64,000 nt of DNA from Roseomonas xinghualingensis (GCF_025791835.1 NZ_JAOXLP010000013.1:66320-130319); one strand, 5' to 3'; numbered from the stretch's first letter, positions 1-9,284 are shown. The notes: generated by a model from the sequence alone, not told the origin. Numbers and translations are program-made.

Positions 1-2
1 CG

Positions 3-1259
3 CGCTGCGCCTTCACCAACACCACGCCGGTCGGCGCCTATCGCGGCGCGGGGCGGCCCGAGGGCAACTACTACATGGAACGGCTCGTCGATACCGCCGC
101 GCGCGAGATGGGTATCGACCGCGTGGAGTTGCGCCAGCGCAACCACATCCGCGCCGACCAGATCCCGTATGACGCGCCCTCGGGCATGCATTACGACAGC
201 GGCGACTTCCCCGCGATCCTGGAGGAGGCGCTGGCGGCGGCGGATTGGGATGGCTTCCCGGCCCGTCGTGCCGAGGCCCGCAGCCGTGGCAAGCTGCGTG
301 GCATCGGCATCGGCCATTACCTTGAGGTGACGGCGCCGCCCTCCAAGGAGATGGGTGGCATCCGCTTCGACGAGGATGGCGGCGTGACCATCCTCACCGG
401 CACGCTGGATTACGGGCAGGGCCATGCCTCGCCCTTCGCGCAGGTGCTGGTGGACCGGCTGGGCATTCCCTTCGACCGCATCCGCCTTTCCCAGGGAGAC
501 AGCGACCTGCTGATCGCGGGCGGTGGCACGGGCGGCTCGCGCTCGATCATGGCGAGCGGGCAGGCGATCGCCTCGGCCAGCGCGCTGGTGATCGAGAAGG
601 GCAAGCAGCTGGCGGGGCATGTGCTGGAGGCTTCGGCGGCGGATATCGAGTTCTCCGCCGGGCGCTTCGCCATCGCGGGCACGGATCGTGGAATCGGCAT
701 CCTCGAACTGGCCGCGAAGCTGCGCGAGATGCCGGAACTGCCGGAGGATCTGCCGCGCGGGCTGGATGTGTCGCACACGGATCAGTACGAGGATTCCGCC
801 TTCCCGAACGGCTGCCATGTTGCCGAGGTGGAAGTGGATCCGGAGACGGGCGAGGTGGCCGTGGTCAGCTATGTCACCGTCAATGACTTCGGCGTGCTGG
901 TGAACCCGATGCTGGTGGCGGGCCAGGCGCATGGCGGCATCATGCAGGGCATTGGCCAGGCGCTGACCGAGCAGACGGCCTATAGCGAGGAGGGCCAGCT
1001 GCTCAGCGGCTCCTATATGGATTACGGCCTGCCGCGCGCGCAGCACGCACCCTTCTTCGGCTTCGCCAGCCACCCGGTGCCGGCGCGTACCAACGCGCTC
1101 GGCGCCAAGGGCTGTGGCGAGGCGGGCTGCGCGGGATCCCTGCCTTCGGTGATGAACGCGCTGGTGGACGCGCTGTCCGGGCATGGCGTGAAGCATGTGG
1201 ACATGCCGGCGACGCCGCTGAAGGTATGGACCATTCTCAACGAGAAGGCTGCGGCATGA
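3..1259 (+). CDS. Xanthine dehydrogenase family molybdopterin-binding subunit (3' part)
   Basis: The reading frame is open from base 3, so the gene begins outside the window; the first Met at 75 is internal. The visible ~418 residues match the C-terminal half of the large subunit of xanthine dehydrogenase/aldehyde oxidoreductases, which holds molybdopterin cytosine dinucleotide and performs hydroxylation of aromatic or aldehyde substrates. The family motif GAYRGAGRPEG is seen at the start, then a Gly-rich stretch (GGGTGGSRS) and near the end GAKGCGEAGC, the usual place of the active-site Glu. The substrate cannot be told from this part. It overlaps the next gene by 4 nt (ATGA), so the reductase is probably in the same operon. 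Confidence 0.9.
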   Translation, partial: RCAFTNTTPVGAYRGAGRPEGNYYMERLVDTAAREMGIDRVELRQRNHIRADQIPYDAPSGMHYDSGDFPAILEEALAAADWDGFPARRAEARSRGKLRGIGIGHYLEVTAPPSKEMGGIRFDEDGGVTILTGTLDYGQGHASPFAQVLVDRLGIPFDRIRLSQGDSDLLIAGGGTGGSRSIMASGQAIASASALVIEKGKQLAGHVLEASAADIEFSAGRFAIAGTDRGIGILELAAKLREMPELPEDLPRGLDVSHTDQYEDSAFPNGCHVAEVEVDPETGEVAVVSYVTVNDFGVLVNPMLVAGQAHGGIMQGIGQALTEQTAYSEEGQLLSGSYMDYGLPRAQHAPFFGFASHPVPARTNALGAKGCGEAGCAGSLPSVMNALVDALSGHGVKHVDMPATPLKVWTILNEKAAA

Positions 1260-2008
1260 TCGTCTTTGTCACGGGCGCGACGGCGGGATTCGGGGCCGCC
1301 ATCGCACGGCGCTTCGCGCAGGATGGTGCGCGCATCATCGCCGCCGGGCGCCGCGCGGACCGGCTGGAGGCGCTGCGCGACGAGTTGGGGGCGGAGAAGC
1401 TTCTGCCCCTGGTGCTGGATGTGCGCGAGCGCGAGGCGGTGGAGAAGGCCGTGGAGGGCCTGCCGGCGGAATGGGCCGGGATCGACGTGCTGGTGAACAA
1501 TGCCGGCCTCGCGCGCGGACTGGAACCGGCGCAGGCGGCCAGCCTCGACGACTGGGACGCGATGGTGGACACCAATGTGAAGGGGGTGATGTACCTCACC
1601 CGCGCGGTGCTGCCGGGCATGATCGCACGCGGGCGCGGCCATGTGGTGAATATCGGCTCCACGGCGGGCGAGTGGCCTTATCCGGGTGGCAATGTCTATG
1701 GCGCGACCAAGGCCTTCGTCCGCCAGTTCAGCATGAACCTGCGCGCGGACCTGCATGGCACGCCGGTGCGGGTGACGGATATCGAGCCGGGCCTCGTTGG
1801 CGGCACGGAGTTCAGCAATGTGCGCTTCGGGGATGATGCGAAGGCATCGGCCGTCTATGAAGGCGCCGATGCGCTGACGCCGGAGGACATCGCCGATGCC
1901 GTGCATTGGGTGGCTACGCGGCCGGCGCGGGTGAATGTGAACACGCTGCAGGTAATGCCCGTCTGCCAGAGCTTCGGCCCGCTGCGCGTTCACAGGCAAG
2001 GAAAATAG
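1256..2008 (+). CDS. ydfG: YdfG-like NADP-dependent 3-hydroxy acid / malonic semialdehyde reductase
   Basis: A 250-residue classical short-chain dehydrogenase. It starts MIVFVTGATAGFG (NADP-binding TGxxxGxG), then has LVNNAG, the catalytic Ser in NIGSTAG and the YGATK pair (Tyr and Lys). From memory it follows the Escherichia coli YdfG sequence closely along its whole length, including DIEPGLVGGTEFSNVRF. E. coli YdfG oxidises L-allo-threonine and serine and reduces malonic semialdehyde. The ATG at 1256 overlaps the upstream stop codon; a longer frame from 1226 would add ten residues before the Rossmann strand and is less likely. Translational coupling to the molybdoenzyme suggests a shared catabolic operon. 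Confidence 0.88.
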   Translation: MIVFVTGATAGFGAAIARRFAQDGARIIAAGRRADRLEALRDELGAEKLLPLVLDVREREAVEKAVEGLPAEWAGIDVLVNNAGLARGLEPAQAASLDDWDAMVDTNVKGVMYLTRAVLPGMIARGRGHVVNIGSTAGEWPYPGGNVYGATKAFVRQFSMNLRADLHGTPVRVTDIEPGLVGGTEFSNVRFGDDAKASAVYEGADALTPEDIADAVHWVATRPARVNVNTLQVMPVCQSFGPLRVHRQGK

Positions 2009-2014
2009 GCGGAC

Positions 2015-2035
2015 CGGGGCGGCATCCCCGCCCCG
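2015..2035 (+). terminator. GC-rich hairpin after ydfG
   Basis: Stem CGGGGCGG, 5-nt loop, CCGCCCCG. There is no T-run, so it is only a possible terminator or mRNA 3' stabiliser. Confidence 0.4.
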
Positions 2036-2049
2036 CGCATCCTGAACCC

Positions 2050-2089
2050 GAGAAAAAAGATGGGGGTCCGGGGGAATTCCTTTCCCCGG
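2050..2089. repeat. Intergenic hairpin repeat, partial copy (family A)
   Basis: The stretch GAGAAAAAAGATGGGGGTC followed by a CCGGGG...CCCCGG hairpin (2068-2089) matches the right end of the longer elements at 24262-24384 and 54996-55122. Only this end module is present here. Confidence 0.6.
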
Positions 2090-2130
2090 CCTTTCGGCGT
2101 TCAAGGCCCGAGGCACCCCGAGGAGACCCG

Positions 2131-4578
2131 ATGGACCAGCACCACCCCGCCGACGAGGCCATCCGCGCCGCCGCCGAGGCCGCCGGCCTGGCACTGCAGC
2201 CGCATGAGATGCGCCCACTCCTGAAAGCGGTGGGCGAGCAGGTGCCGGATTCGGGGGCGCTGCGGCGGGCGGTGATCGAGATCCGCCGCCCATCCTGGCG
2301 CAACCGGCTTTCCGCCCTCTCCAAGAGGATCGAGGCGCTGCCGGCGCGGGCGGATGACCTGGATGTCGCCGTGGCGGGCATCACGGAGCCCGAGCCTAAG
2401 GAAGCGGAATTGCTGGCTGCCTTGCGCGAGGCGGTGGTGGCGCGGCTGGGCGGCTACGGCACCCCGGAGGCGGCGCTGGCCGCCGCGCTGGAGGATCTGC
2501 CGAGGGGCACCACCGGGGAGACCCCGCTGGAGGTGGTGGGACATTGCGCCGCGCTGGTGGCCGAGGCCTTCGCCATGCCCGCGCCGGATGCCGCCGGCTT
2601 CGCCCGCCGCGCGACCGAGGCCGAGAAGATGCGCCGGGGCGAGCGCCGCGCCGCGGCACGGGCCGCGCGGGAGAGCCAGGCCGAGGAGGAACGGCGCCTC
2701 AAGGCCTGGGAAAGCTCGCTGGTCGGGATCGAGGCCGTGCCTTCCCTGCTGGGTGCCACGCGGGAGGAGGTGACGCGCTGGACGCGGGCCGGAATCATCC
2801 CGGTGGCCCGGCGGGTGGAGGCCCGCAAGGGCGGCCGGACCTTCCGCGAAGCCGAGTTCGACCCCGCCGCCCTGGAGGCGCTGCGGGACGAGGTTCAGTC
2901 CTGGCGCGACGCCGAGGCCGGCAACCGTCCTGCCACGGCCGAGGCGCCCGCCGCGCCGATGCGGCGGATCAGCAACGCCGCCGTGGCCCGCATCGCGGGG
3001 CTGGACCGCTATGCGGCGCATTTCGCCACCGCACGGGCGCTGAACCGGCGGATCATCGCCTGCCTCGGCCCGACCAATTCGGGGAAGACTTATTTCGGCC
3101 TGTCGCGGCTGGCGGAGGCGGAGACTGGCATCGCCCTCGGCCCGCTGCGGCTGCTGGCGCATGAATACCGGGAGGCGCTGGAGGCGCGGGGCGTGCCGAC
3201 CTCCCTCTCCACCGGCGAGGAGCGCATCCGCGTCTCCGGCAGCCGCCATACGGCGGCGACGGTGGAGATGTGCCCCTTCCAGAATCCGGTCGATGTCGCG
3301 GTGATCGACGAGATCCAGATGCTGAGCGACCCCGAGCGCGGCGCGGCCTGGACCGCGGCGCTGATGGGCGTGCCGGCGCGGCAGGTGATCGTGCTGGGCG
3401 CGCCGGATGCGGCACCCATGATCCGGCGCATCGCGACGCTTTGCGGCGATCCGCTGGAGGAGGTGCGGCTGGAGCGCATGGGGCCGCTGACGGCGGCAAA
3501 GGTTCCGGTTCCGCTCTCCGAGATCGGGCGCGGGGATGCGGTGATCGCCTTCTCCCGCCGCGAGGTTTTCGCTCTCCGGGCCGAGTTGCTGCGGCGGGGG
3601 CGGACCGTGGCGGTGGTCTATGGGGCCCTGGGGCCGACGGTGCGGAAGGCGGAGGCCCGGCGCTTCCGCGAGGGTGAGGCGGAGGTGCTGGTGGCCACCG
3701 ATGCCATCGGCATGGGGCTGAATATCGGCCCGTTGCGCCGGGTGGTGTTCTCCTCCCTGACCAAATGGGACGGGAAGGAGGACCGCCCGCTATCCGTGCA
3801 GGAGATCAAGCAGATTGGCGGGCGGGCCGGGCGCTTCGGCGGGGAGCATGCGGAGGGCATCGTCGCGGTGCTGGAGCGCGGCGGCGACCCGAAGCAGATC
3901 GCCCGGGCGCTGAGGGCCGCGCCGGAGGCGCCGGAGGATCTGCGCCCGCCTGTTGCGCCCGATGCGGAGATCGTGGCGGCGGTGGCGGCGGAGATGGGCA
4001 CGGTCAGCCTGTTCGGCACACTGCGGCGGATCGAACGCGCGGTGCTGCGGCGGGATGATCCGAACTACCGTCTGGGCGACCTCTCCACCCAGATGGCCAT
4101 TGCGGCGGCGGTGGATGGGGTGCGGGAACTCTCCCTGATGGACCGCTGGACCTATGCCCTCTGCCCGGTGGATGAGCGGGATGAGGGCATCGCCAGGCTG
4201 GCGGACTGGGCGGTGGAGCATGCCCTGGGCATGCCCGTGGCGCCGCCCAAGGCGGGGCGGCTGCCTGCGCCCGACCGCGCCGGGCAGGACGCGCTGCAAC
4301 TCGCCGAGCGGGTGCATCGGCGGCTGGTGGCCTGGCGCTGGATGGCGATGCGCTTTCCCGGCACCTACCGGGACATCGAGGGGGCGCTGGCCGAAAGCCG
4401 GCGCCTGAACGAATGGATCGAGGCCGTGCTGGCCGCCCAGCCTTCCGGCCGGGCGCGCGCGGTGTCCGGCGGTGGGGAGATGCCGACGCGCCGGCCGGGC
4501 AGGCGGCGCAGCGGCGGGAGCGGGCCTTCGCCGGACAAGGGCGTGAAGCGCGGGGCAGGACAGGCGCGAGGGAACTGA
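2131..4578 (+). CDS. SUV3-like superfamily II RNA/DNA helicase
   Basis: An 815-residue protein starting at ATG 2131, with AGGAG six bases upstream; the open frame reaches further left but without a good start. The first ~300 residues are Ala/Arg/Glu-rich and helical and match no domain I know. The helicase core begins at about residue 305: Walker A GPTNSGKT, motif II VIDEIQ, motif III-like VLGAPDA, then ATDAIGMGLNIGPLRR and QIGGRAGRFG (motifs V and VI). This order and the GPTNSGKT/DEIQ pair are typical of SUV3, the helicase of the mitochondrial RNA degradosome, and its alphaproteobacterial homologues. The C-terminus is Arg/Gly-rich and probably binds RNA. A role in RNA decay is likely by family; partners are not visible here. 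Confidence 0.85.
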   Translation: MDQHHPADEAIRAAAEAAGLALQPHEMRPLLKAVGEQVPDSGALRRAVIEIRRPSWRNRLSALSKRIEALPARADDLDVAVAGITEPEPKEAELLAALREAVVARLGGYGTPEAALAAALEDLPRGTTGETPLEVVGHCAALVAEAFAMPAPDAAGFARRATEAEKMRRGERRAAARAARESQAEEERRLKAWESSLVGIEAVPSLLGATREEVTRWTRAGIIPVARRVEARKGGRTFREAEFDPAALEALRDEVQSWRDAEAGNRPATAEAPAAPMRRISNAAVARIAGLDRYAAHFATARALNRRIIACLGPTNSGKTYFGLSRLAEAETGIALGPLRLLAHEYREALEARGVPTSLSTGEERIRVSGSRHTAATVEMCPFQNPVDVAVIDEIQMLSDPERGAAWTAALMGVPARQVIVLGAPDAAPMIRRIATLCGDPLEEVRLERMGPLTAAKVPVPLSEIGRGDAVIAFSRREVFALRAELLRRGRTVAVVYGALGPTVRKAEARRFREGEAEVLVATDAIGMGLNIGPLRRVVFSSLTKWDGKEDRPLSVQEIKQIGGRAGRFGGEHAEGIVAVLERGGDPKQIARALRAAPEAPEDLRPPVAPDAEIVAAVAAEMGTVSLFGTLRRIERAVLRRDDPNYRLGDLSTQMAIAAAVDGVRELSLMDRWTYALCPVDERDEGIARLADWAVEHALGMPVAPPKAGRLPAPDRAGQDALQLAERVHRRLVAWRWMAMRFPGTYRDIEGALAESRRLNEWIEAVLAAQPSGRARAVSGGGEMPTRRPGRRRSGGSGPSPDKGVKRGAGQARGN

Positions 4579-5254
4579 TCGCCCCCCTCTTCGGGGCCGC
4601 TACGGCAACGATCTGGGTGACACGCTGAGAGCGGCCGGGTGTCTTGGGATCTCCATGACAATGGCACCCGGTCATGGGGGCGCTTGGCCGGAACTCTTGG
4701 GCCTGCCTGCCGGGACGGCGGCGGAGTTTTCTCCGTATGGCACCTCCTGGCCGTGCCGCAGGTCGTCATGAAAGATGGCCTGTGCTCCGCGTCCTTCCCG
4801 GTGGCTTTGATCACGGGGTTGGGTCTGGCGCGCCGGAAGAGCGTCTGCAGGCTGCAGGAAGCAGCCTCCGAATGACTTGGATGAATCGCCCGGAGGCATC
4901 CCACAGCGAAGAGGATGGAAGTAGACGATCACAAAAGCGTGAATTGTAGGTTTTGTATCCTAAAACCTTAGGTTGTATTTGCCTCAAATTTGCAATCATC
5001 AGCCACTATCACAAAACCGTGAGATTTCCGTTGCGAGTGCCCAGGCCCGGCTGATACCTACCCCTCAGCCAAGGGGTGCTTGATCAGTCAAGGAACCAAA
5101 GCAGCATCTCCCAGAAACGATAATAAAATTCGTCTCCGGGAAGCTATTTGGGCGCCCCAATACATCGGTCTTGCTTACAAACAAACGAGCCCTGGCGCCT
5201 GAAAACTGCCCTGGGAAAGCGCGGCATTGCCGTGCAACGGAGATTGCTGAGATC
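4579..5254. other. Long gene-free region upstream of the pectate lyase
   Basis: No convincing gene: short open frames on both strands lack start signals and resemble nothing I know. From about 4925 to 5040 the sequence becomes clearly AT-richer than the surroundings and carries two direct repeats and a palindrome, listed separately. This looks like a control region for the secreted pectate lyase; a decayed gene in 4600-4900 cannot be ruled out. Confidence 0.5.
4928..5022 (+). promoter_or_regulatory. Direct repeats and palindrome in the pectate lyase control region
   Basis: ATCACAAAAGCGTGA at 4928-4942 and ATCACAAAACCGTGA at 5008-5022 are identical at 14 of 15 positions and start exactly 80 bp apart. 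Between them AACCTTAGGTT (4964-4974) is a perfect palindrome around one base. The pair looks like two sites for one regulator, possibly cooperating across a loop. The regulator is unknown. Confidence 0.45.
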
Positions 5255-7099
5255 ATGACTACCCAAGCTCATGGCTTCGCTTCCATGAACGGCGGCACCA
5301 CCGGCGGCTCCGGTGGCGCGACGATCACCGTCACCACCGGCAAGGAACTGCTGGCCGCTGTCGCCAAGGCCGCCGACGCGCCCCTGACGATCTACGTCGC
5401 TGGCGAGATCACCGCCGCCAACACTGGCGCCAACGTGATCAACCTCAAGGATGTCCATAACCTCTCGATCATCGGCGCCGATGGCGGCGCGGAGTTCGAC
5501 GGCATCGGCTTCCATGTGAAGGGCGGCTCGTCGAACCTGATCTTCCAGAACCTGAAGATCCACGATGTGAAGAGCGGGCCCAAGGATGCCATCAGCATCG
5601 AGGGTGGATCCCACAACATCTGGATCGACCACAACGAGTTCTACAGCAGCATGTCGGTCAACAAGGACTACTATGATGGTCTGCTCGACATGAAGCGTGG
5701 CGTGGAATACGTCACCATCTCGAACAACTACTTCCACGACCACCACAAGGTTTCGCTGAACGGCTACTCCGACAGCGACCAGGGTGGCCGCTATGTCACC
5801 TATGACCACAACTTCTTCGAGAACATCGGCTCCCGTGCACCGAGCGTCCGCGACGGCTATGTCCATGTCTATGAGAACTACTACAAGGACATCGAGACCT
5901 CCGCGATCAACATGCGGATGGGTGCGGTCGGCCTGATCGAGAACAACGTCTTCGAGAACGCCCACAACCCGATCGTCAGCCTCGACAGCAAGGAGATCGG
6001 CTACTGGGAGCTGAACGGCAACGAGTTTGACAACGTCACCTGGGGGAAGGTTGGTTCCAAGGAGGCGACGGCCCAGAACGGCAAGTCCACCGGCAGCTAC
6101 GACGCGCCTTATGACTACACGCTGGATCCCGCCTCTACCGTAAAGGATTATGTCACGGCCAATGCCGGCGTCGGCAAGCTCGGCCAGACCATTCCGGTTG
6201 AGATCGCTCCGGCTCCGACGCCCGCCCCGACCACGCCCGCCCCGGTCCCGGCCACGCCTTCCGAGCCGGTAGAGACCGTACCTCCCAAGCCCGTGGAAAC
6301 TTCCCCGGTAGAGCTCAAGGGCACCGGCGCGGCGGACAAGCTGACCGGCACGGCCGGCAACGACACGATCGACGGTGCCGGCGGCAAGGACACCATCAAG
6401 GGCGGTGACGGCAACGACACGCTCATCGGTGGCAGCAACGACGACACGCTGCATGGCGACAACGGCAACGACACGCTGTTCGGCGACAGTGGCAACGATA
6501 AGCTGTACGGCGGTGCCGGCGATGATCGCCTGGAGGGCGGCGAGGGCAAGGACACGCTCGATGGCGGTGCCGGCAACGACATCCTCCTCGGCGGCGCGGG
6601 CGACGACAAGTTGGCGGGCGGGGATGGTAACGACCAGCTCGATGGCGGCGATGGCAAGGACACGCTCGACGGCGGCAACGGCAACGACATCCTGCTGGGT
6701 GGCGCGGGCAAGGACACGCTCCTGGGCGGCGCCGGCAATGACCGCCTGGTGGGCGGCCTCGATGCCGACAAGCTGACCGGCGGCGCAGGCAACGACACCT
6801 TCGTCTTCAGCCAGCTGGCGGACAGCAAGGTGGGCGGCAGCCGCGATGTCATCACGGACTTCGCCAAGGGCGACCTGATCGACCTCTCGGCCATCGACGC
6901 CATGGCCAAGCTCAATGGTGACCAGGCCTTCAGCTTCATCGGGAACCAGAAGTTCACCGGCAAGGCCGGCGAGCTGCATGCCATCCAGTCCGGCGGCGAC
7001 ACCCTCATCGAGGGCGATGTCAACGGCGACGGCAAGGCGGACTTCCAGATCGAGCTGTCCGGCTTCCACAACCTCGCCGCCAGCGACTTCATCCTCTGA
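5255..7099 (+). CDS. Secreted pectate lyase (PL1-type) with RTX repeats
   Basis: A 614-residue protein predicted to cleave polygalacturonate by Ca-dependent beta-elimination. Residues ~20-310 form a pectate lyase 1 parallel beta-helix: the WIDHNEF motif (123-129) and RAPSVR (194-199), which holds the catalytic and substrate Arg residues of this family. A Pro/Thr linker (~315-350) leads to about a dozen RTX nonapeptides GGxGxDxLx (~360-515), then a serralysin-type C-terminal domain (FVFSQLADS, DVITDFAKGD, ending DFIL). There is no N-terminal signal peptide, so export by a type I secretion system is expected; none is encoded in this window. ATG 5255 is preferred because the upstream extension from 5171 is not lyase-like. 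Confidence 0.92.
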   Translation: MTTQAHGFASMNGGTTGGSGGATITVTTGKELLAAVAKAADAPLTIYVAGEITAANTGANVINLKDVHNLSIIGADGGAEFDGIGFHVKGGSSNLIFQNLKIHDVKSGPKDAISIEGGSHNIWIDHNEFYSSMSVNKDYYDGLLDMKRGVEYVTISNNYFHDHHKVSLNGYSDSDQGGRYVTYDHNFFENIGSRAPSVRDGYVHVYENYYKDIETSAINMRMGAVGLIENNVFENAHNPIVSLDSKEIGYWELNGNEFDNVTWGKVGSKEATAQNGKSTGSYDAPYDYTLDPASTVKDYVTANAGVGKLGQTIPVEIAPAPTPAPTTPAPVPATPSEPVETVPPKPVETSPVELKGTGAADKLTGTAGNDTIDGAGGKDTIKGGDGNDTLIGGSNDDTLHGDNGNDTLFGDSGNDKLYGGAGDDRLEGGEGKDTLDGGAGNDILLGGAGDDKLAGGDGNDQLDGGDGKDTLDGGNGNDILLGGAGKDTLLGGAGNDRLVGGLDADKLTGGAGNDTFVFSQLADSKVGGSRDVITDFAKGDLIDLSAIDAMAKLNGDQAFSFIGNQKFTGKAGELHAIQSGGDTLIEGDVNGDGKADFQIELSGFHNLAASDFIL

Positions 7100-7119
7100 C
7101 CCTCAGGGGATAACGAAAA

Positions 7120-7153
7120 CAGGCCCGGATCCCTCCAAGGGGGTCCGGGCCTG
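7120..7153 (+). terminator. Terminator hairpin after the pectate lyase gene
   Basis: Stem CAGGCCCGGA (7120-7129) pairs with TCCGGGCCTG (7144-7153) around a 14-nt loop, 20 bases after the stop codon. The T-tract is weak (ATCCGTTTCC). Confidence 0.6.
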
Positions 7154-7221
7154 ATCCGTTTCCGGAAGCCGTCGCCGGTCCGGTGCGAAGCGCCTGCCGC
7201 ATTCCGGGCAGGCTCCTCCTT

Positions 7222-7248
7222 CCGCCTCTGAGGCGGAGTTTCTTTATT
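7222..7248 (+). terminator. Second hairpin with T-rich tail
   Basis: CCGCC-TCTGA-GGCGG followed by AGTTTCTTTATT. It reads as a plus-strand rho-independent terminator, a back-up for the pectate lyase transcript facing the convergent HU gene. Confidence 0.45.
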
Positions 7249-7351
7249 CCATCATGTGGAACTGCCCCACTGGCAGGCCGCTCCAGGCGATGGGCTCTCG
7301 TGCCAGCCATCGCCCGGTCTCCATGAGACCGGGCCTGTGGCCGGCCGGGCC

Positions 7352-7666
7352 TCAGCCCGCCTTGGCGGCCTTGCGCTTGGCCTTCTTCGCGCCAGCGAAA
7401 GCGGCGGCCTTCAGCGAGGGGCTCGCCTTGAACTTCACCGTGGCACCGGCCTTCACCGACACCTTCTCACCCGTACGCGGGTTCATCGCCGTGCGCTTCG
7501 GGGTCTCGCGGACCGCGAAGGAGCCGAAATCCGGCAGGGAGAAGCGGCCCGTCTCGACGATCTCCGCCTTGATGGCGCCGATGATCTCGGCAGCCAGGCG
7601 GCCGGCGGCCACGCCGGTCATGTCGGTGGACTGCTGGATGACATCGGTGAGGAACTTCTTCGACAT
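7352..7666 (-). CDS. HU family DNA-binding protein
   Basis: A 104-residue histone-like protein that bends DNA and compacts the nucleoid. The signature GSFAVRETPKRTAMNPRTGE (residues ~48-67) is the DNA-binding beta-arm and its Pro-containing tip; the N-terminal half is the two-helix dimer body. HU is usually about 90 residues; here a Lys/Ala-rich tail (AGAKKAKRKAAKAG) extends the C-terminus, as in some alphaproteobacterial HU proteins. AGGAAAG lies just upstream of the ATG. It is monocistronic, about 220 bp from hemN. Confidence 0.92.
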   Translation of the reverse strand: MSKKFLTDVIQQSTDMTGVAAGRLAAEIIGAIKAEIVETGRFSLPDFGSFAVRETPKRTAMNPRTGEKVSVKAGATVKFKASPSLKAAAFAGAKKAKRKAAKAG

Positions 7667-7885
7667 GGTCGCATCTTTCCTAGTGATCGGACCTGAAGCG
7701 CCGTTCCTGGAAGGCAGGCGCGAGCTTACAGTCCATTGACGAACGCGCTCTTAAGGCCTTCGGCCCTTGCCTGTGAAGGCGCCAGCGCAAGACAAACGGA
7801 AGAAGCGTTTCATAGCCTCGTAACTTCAGGCATGGGAAGGGCCGGTGTTGGCGGACCTGCCTGGGCCAGGGGCGCCGTTCCTGCC

Positions 7886-9250
7886 TCAAACGGCCGCGGA
7901 GTGCCCTTGCGGCGCGGGGGCCAGATAGGCATCGAAGCAGGCAGCGACCTGCCGCACGAAGCGCCGCCCCGCGGGTGTGACGCGCAGCCCGGCTTCTTCC
8001 GGCAGCACCATCCCCTGCGCCTCCAGCGGGGCCATGCGCTCCAGCGCCTCCCGTAGGATCGACTGTTCCTCAGCCCCCGCGCCGCGCAGGTCGAGGGCGA
8101 AGTCGCACATCACGCGCTCGATCATCCCGGCACGAAGCCGGTCCTCCCGCGTCGCGGCGCGGCCACGCGCGATGGGGAGGCGGCCTCCGGCGATGGCCTC
8201 CGCATAGCGCCGCTCATCCACCTCGTTCTGGGCGTGGTTGCCCGCAAGCCCGCCGATGGAGGAGGCGCCGAGGCCCAGCAGCACCGGCGCGTCATCCGTG
8301 GTGTAGCCCTGGAAGTTCCGGCGCAGTCGCCCTTCCGCGGCGGCCCGTGCCAGGCTGTCCCCGGGCAACGCGAAATGATCGAGGCCGAGCGCCTGGTAGC
8401 CGGACGCGACCAGCACGGCTTCCGCCGCTTCCGCCTGCTCCAGCCGCGCGGGGGCGTCCGGCAGGGTGGTGGCGTCGATGGCCTTCTGGTGCGGCTTCAT
8501 CCAGGCGACATGGGCGTAGCCGAAGACAGCAAGCCGGTCTGCGCCAAGAGAGGCGGCGAAGTGGGCGCTGGCTTCCACATGCGCGATGGTCTGGGTGGGC
8601 AGGCCGTACATCAGGTCGATGTTGATCTCCCGCACGCCGGCGCGACGCAGCCGTTCCACGGCCAGCTCCACCAGCGTGGTGGGCTGGGGGCGGCCGATGC
8701 GCGCCTGCACCGCCGGGTCGATGTCCTGCACGCCCAGGCTGGCGCGGGTGAAGCCGAGTTCGCCGAGTGTCTCCGCTGTCGCTTCGTCCAGTGTGCGTGG
8801 ATCGAGCTCGATCGCGAGTTCCGCGCCGGGGCGGATGCCGAACCGGTGGCGCAGCGTGCCGATCAGCGCGCGCAGCCCGTCGGGCCCGAGGATGGAGGGC
8901 GTGCCGCCGCCGAAATGCAGGTGGGAGACGCCGGCATGGGAGGGTAGCGCCTCCGCGAGCAGCGCCGCTTCGGCTTGCAGCGCTTCGGCATAGGCGCGCA
9001 CCCGCTCCTCCGAGCGCGTCGGCTTGGCATGGCAGGCGCAGTACCAGCAGAGATCCCGGCAGAAGGGAACATGGATGTAGAGGGAGAGGGCATCCGGCGC
9101 ATGGACTTCCTCGCGCAGCCAGCGGCGGTAGGTCGCCTCGTCCAGCGGGCCGAATTGCGCGGCCGTGGGATAGCTCGTGTAGCGGGGCACGCGGGCTTCG
9201 GCGAGCGCGAGCAGGGCGCGGGACGTAGCGGCTTCGGTGCGGTGGGTCAT
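7886..9250 (-). CDS. hemN: Oxygen-independent coproporphyrinogen III oxidase
   Basis: A 454-residue radical-SAM enzyme that converts coproporphyrinogen III to protoporphyrinogen IX without oxygen, for heme synthesis under low oxygen. The 4Fe-4S/SAM motif is C64-x3-C68-x2-C71-x-C73, the HemN form with an extra Cys; RYTSYP (23-28) and HFGGGTPS are further HemN signatures. Length agrees with bacterial HemN (~455). It is divergent from the hemerythrin-like gene, with an FNR box between them, which fits anaerobic induction. Confidence 0.93.
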   Translation of the reverse strand: MTHRTEAATSRALLALAEARVPRYTSYPTAAQFGPLDEATYRRWLREEVHAPDALSLYIHVPFCRDLCWYCACHAKPTRSEERVRAYAEALQAEAALLAEALPSHAGVSHLHFGGGTPSILGPDGLRALIGTLRHRFGIRPGAELAIELDPRTLDEATAETLGELGFTRASLGVQDIDPAVQARIGRPQPTTLVELAVERLRRAGVREINIDLMYGLPTQTIAHVEASAHFAASLGADRLAVFGYAHVAWMKPHQKAIDATTLPDAPARLEQAEAAEAVLVASGYQALGLDHFALPGDSLARAAAEGRLRRNFQGYTTDDAPVLLGLGASSIGGLAGNHAQNEVDERRYAEAIAGGRLPIARGRAATREDRLRAGMIERVMCDFALDLRGAGAEEQSILREALERMAPLEAQGMVLPEEAGLRVTPAGRRFVRQVAACFDAYLAPAPQGHSAAV

Positions 9251-9284
9251 GCCGCCTTGCTAATCGCGCGGCGATGCGCCGCCT

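Noticed and set aside
4639-4875. 78-codon open frame after the helicase
   Set aside because: No ribosome-binding site, no family resemblance and overlap with equally good frames on the other strand.
6340-6800. Short tandem repeats that might suggest a CRISPR array
   Set aside because: They are degenerate 27-bp units encoding RTX nonapeptides, in frame and without spacers.
5144-7069. 641-codon open frame antisense to the pectate lyase gene
   Set aside because: It mirrors the repetitive RTX coding sequence; codon periodicity and family motifs are on the plus strand.
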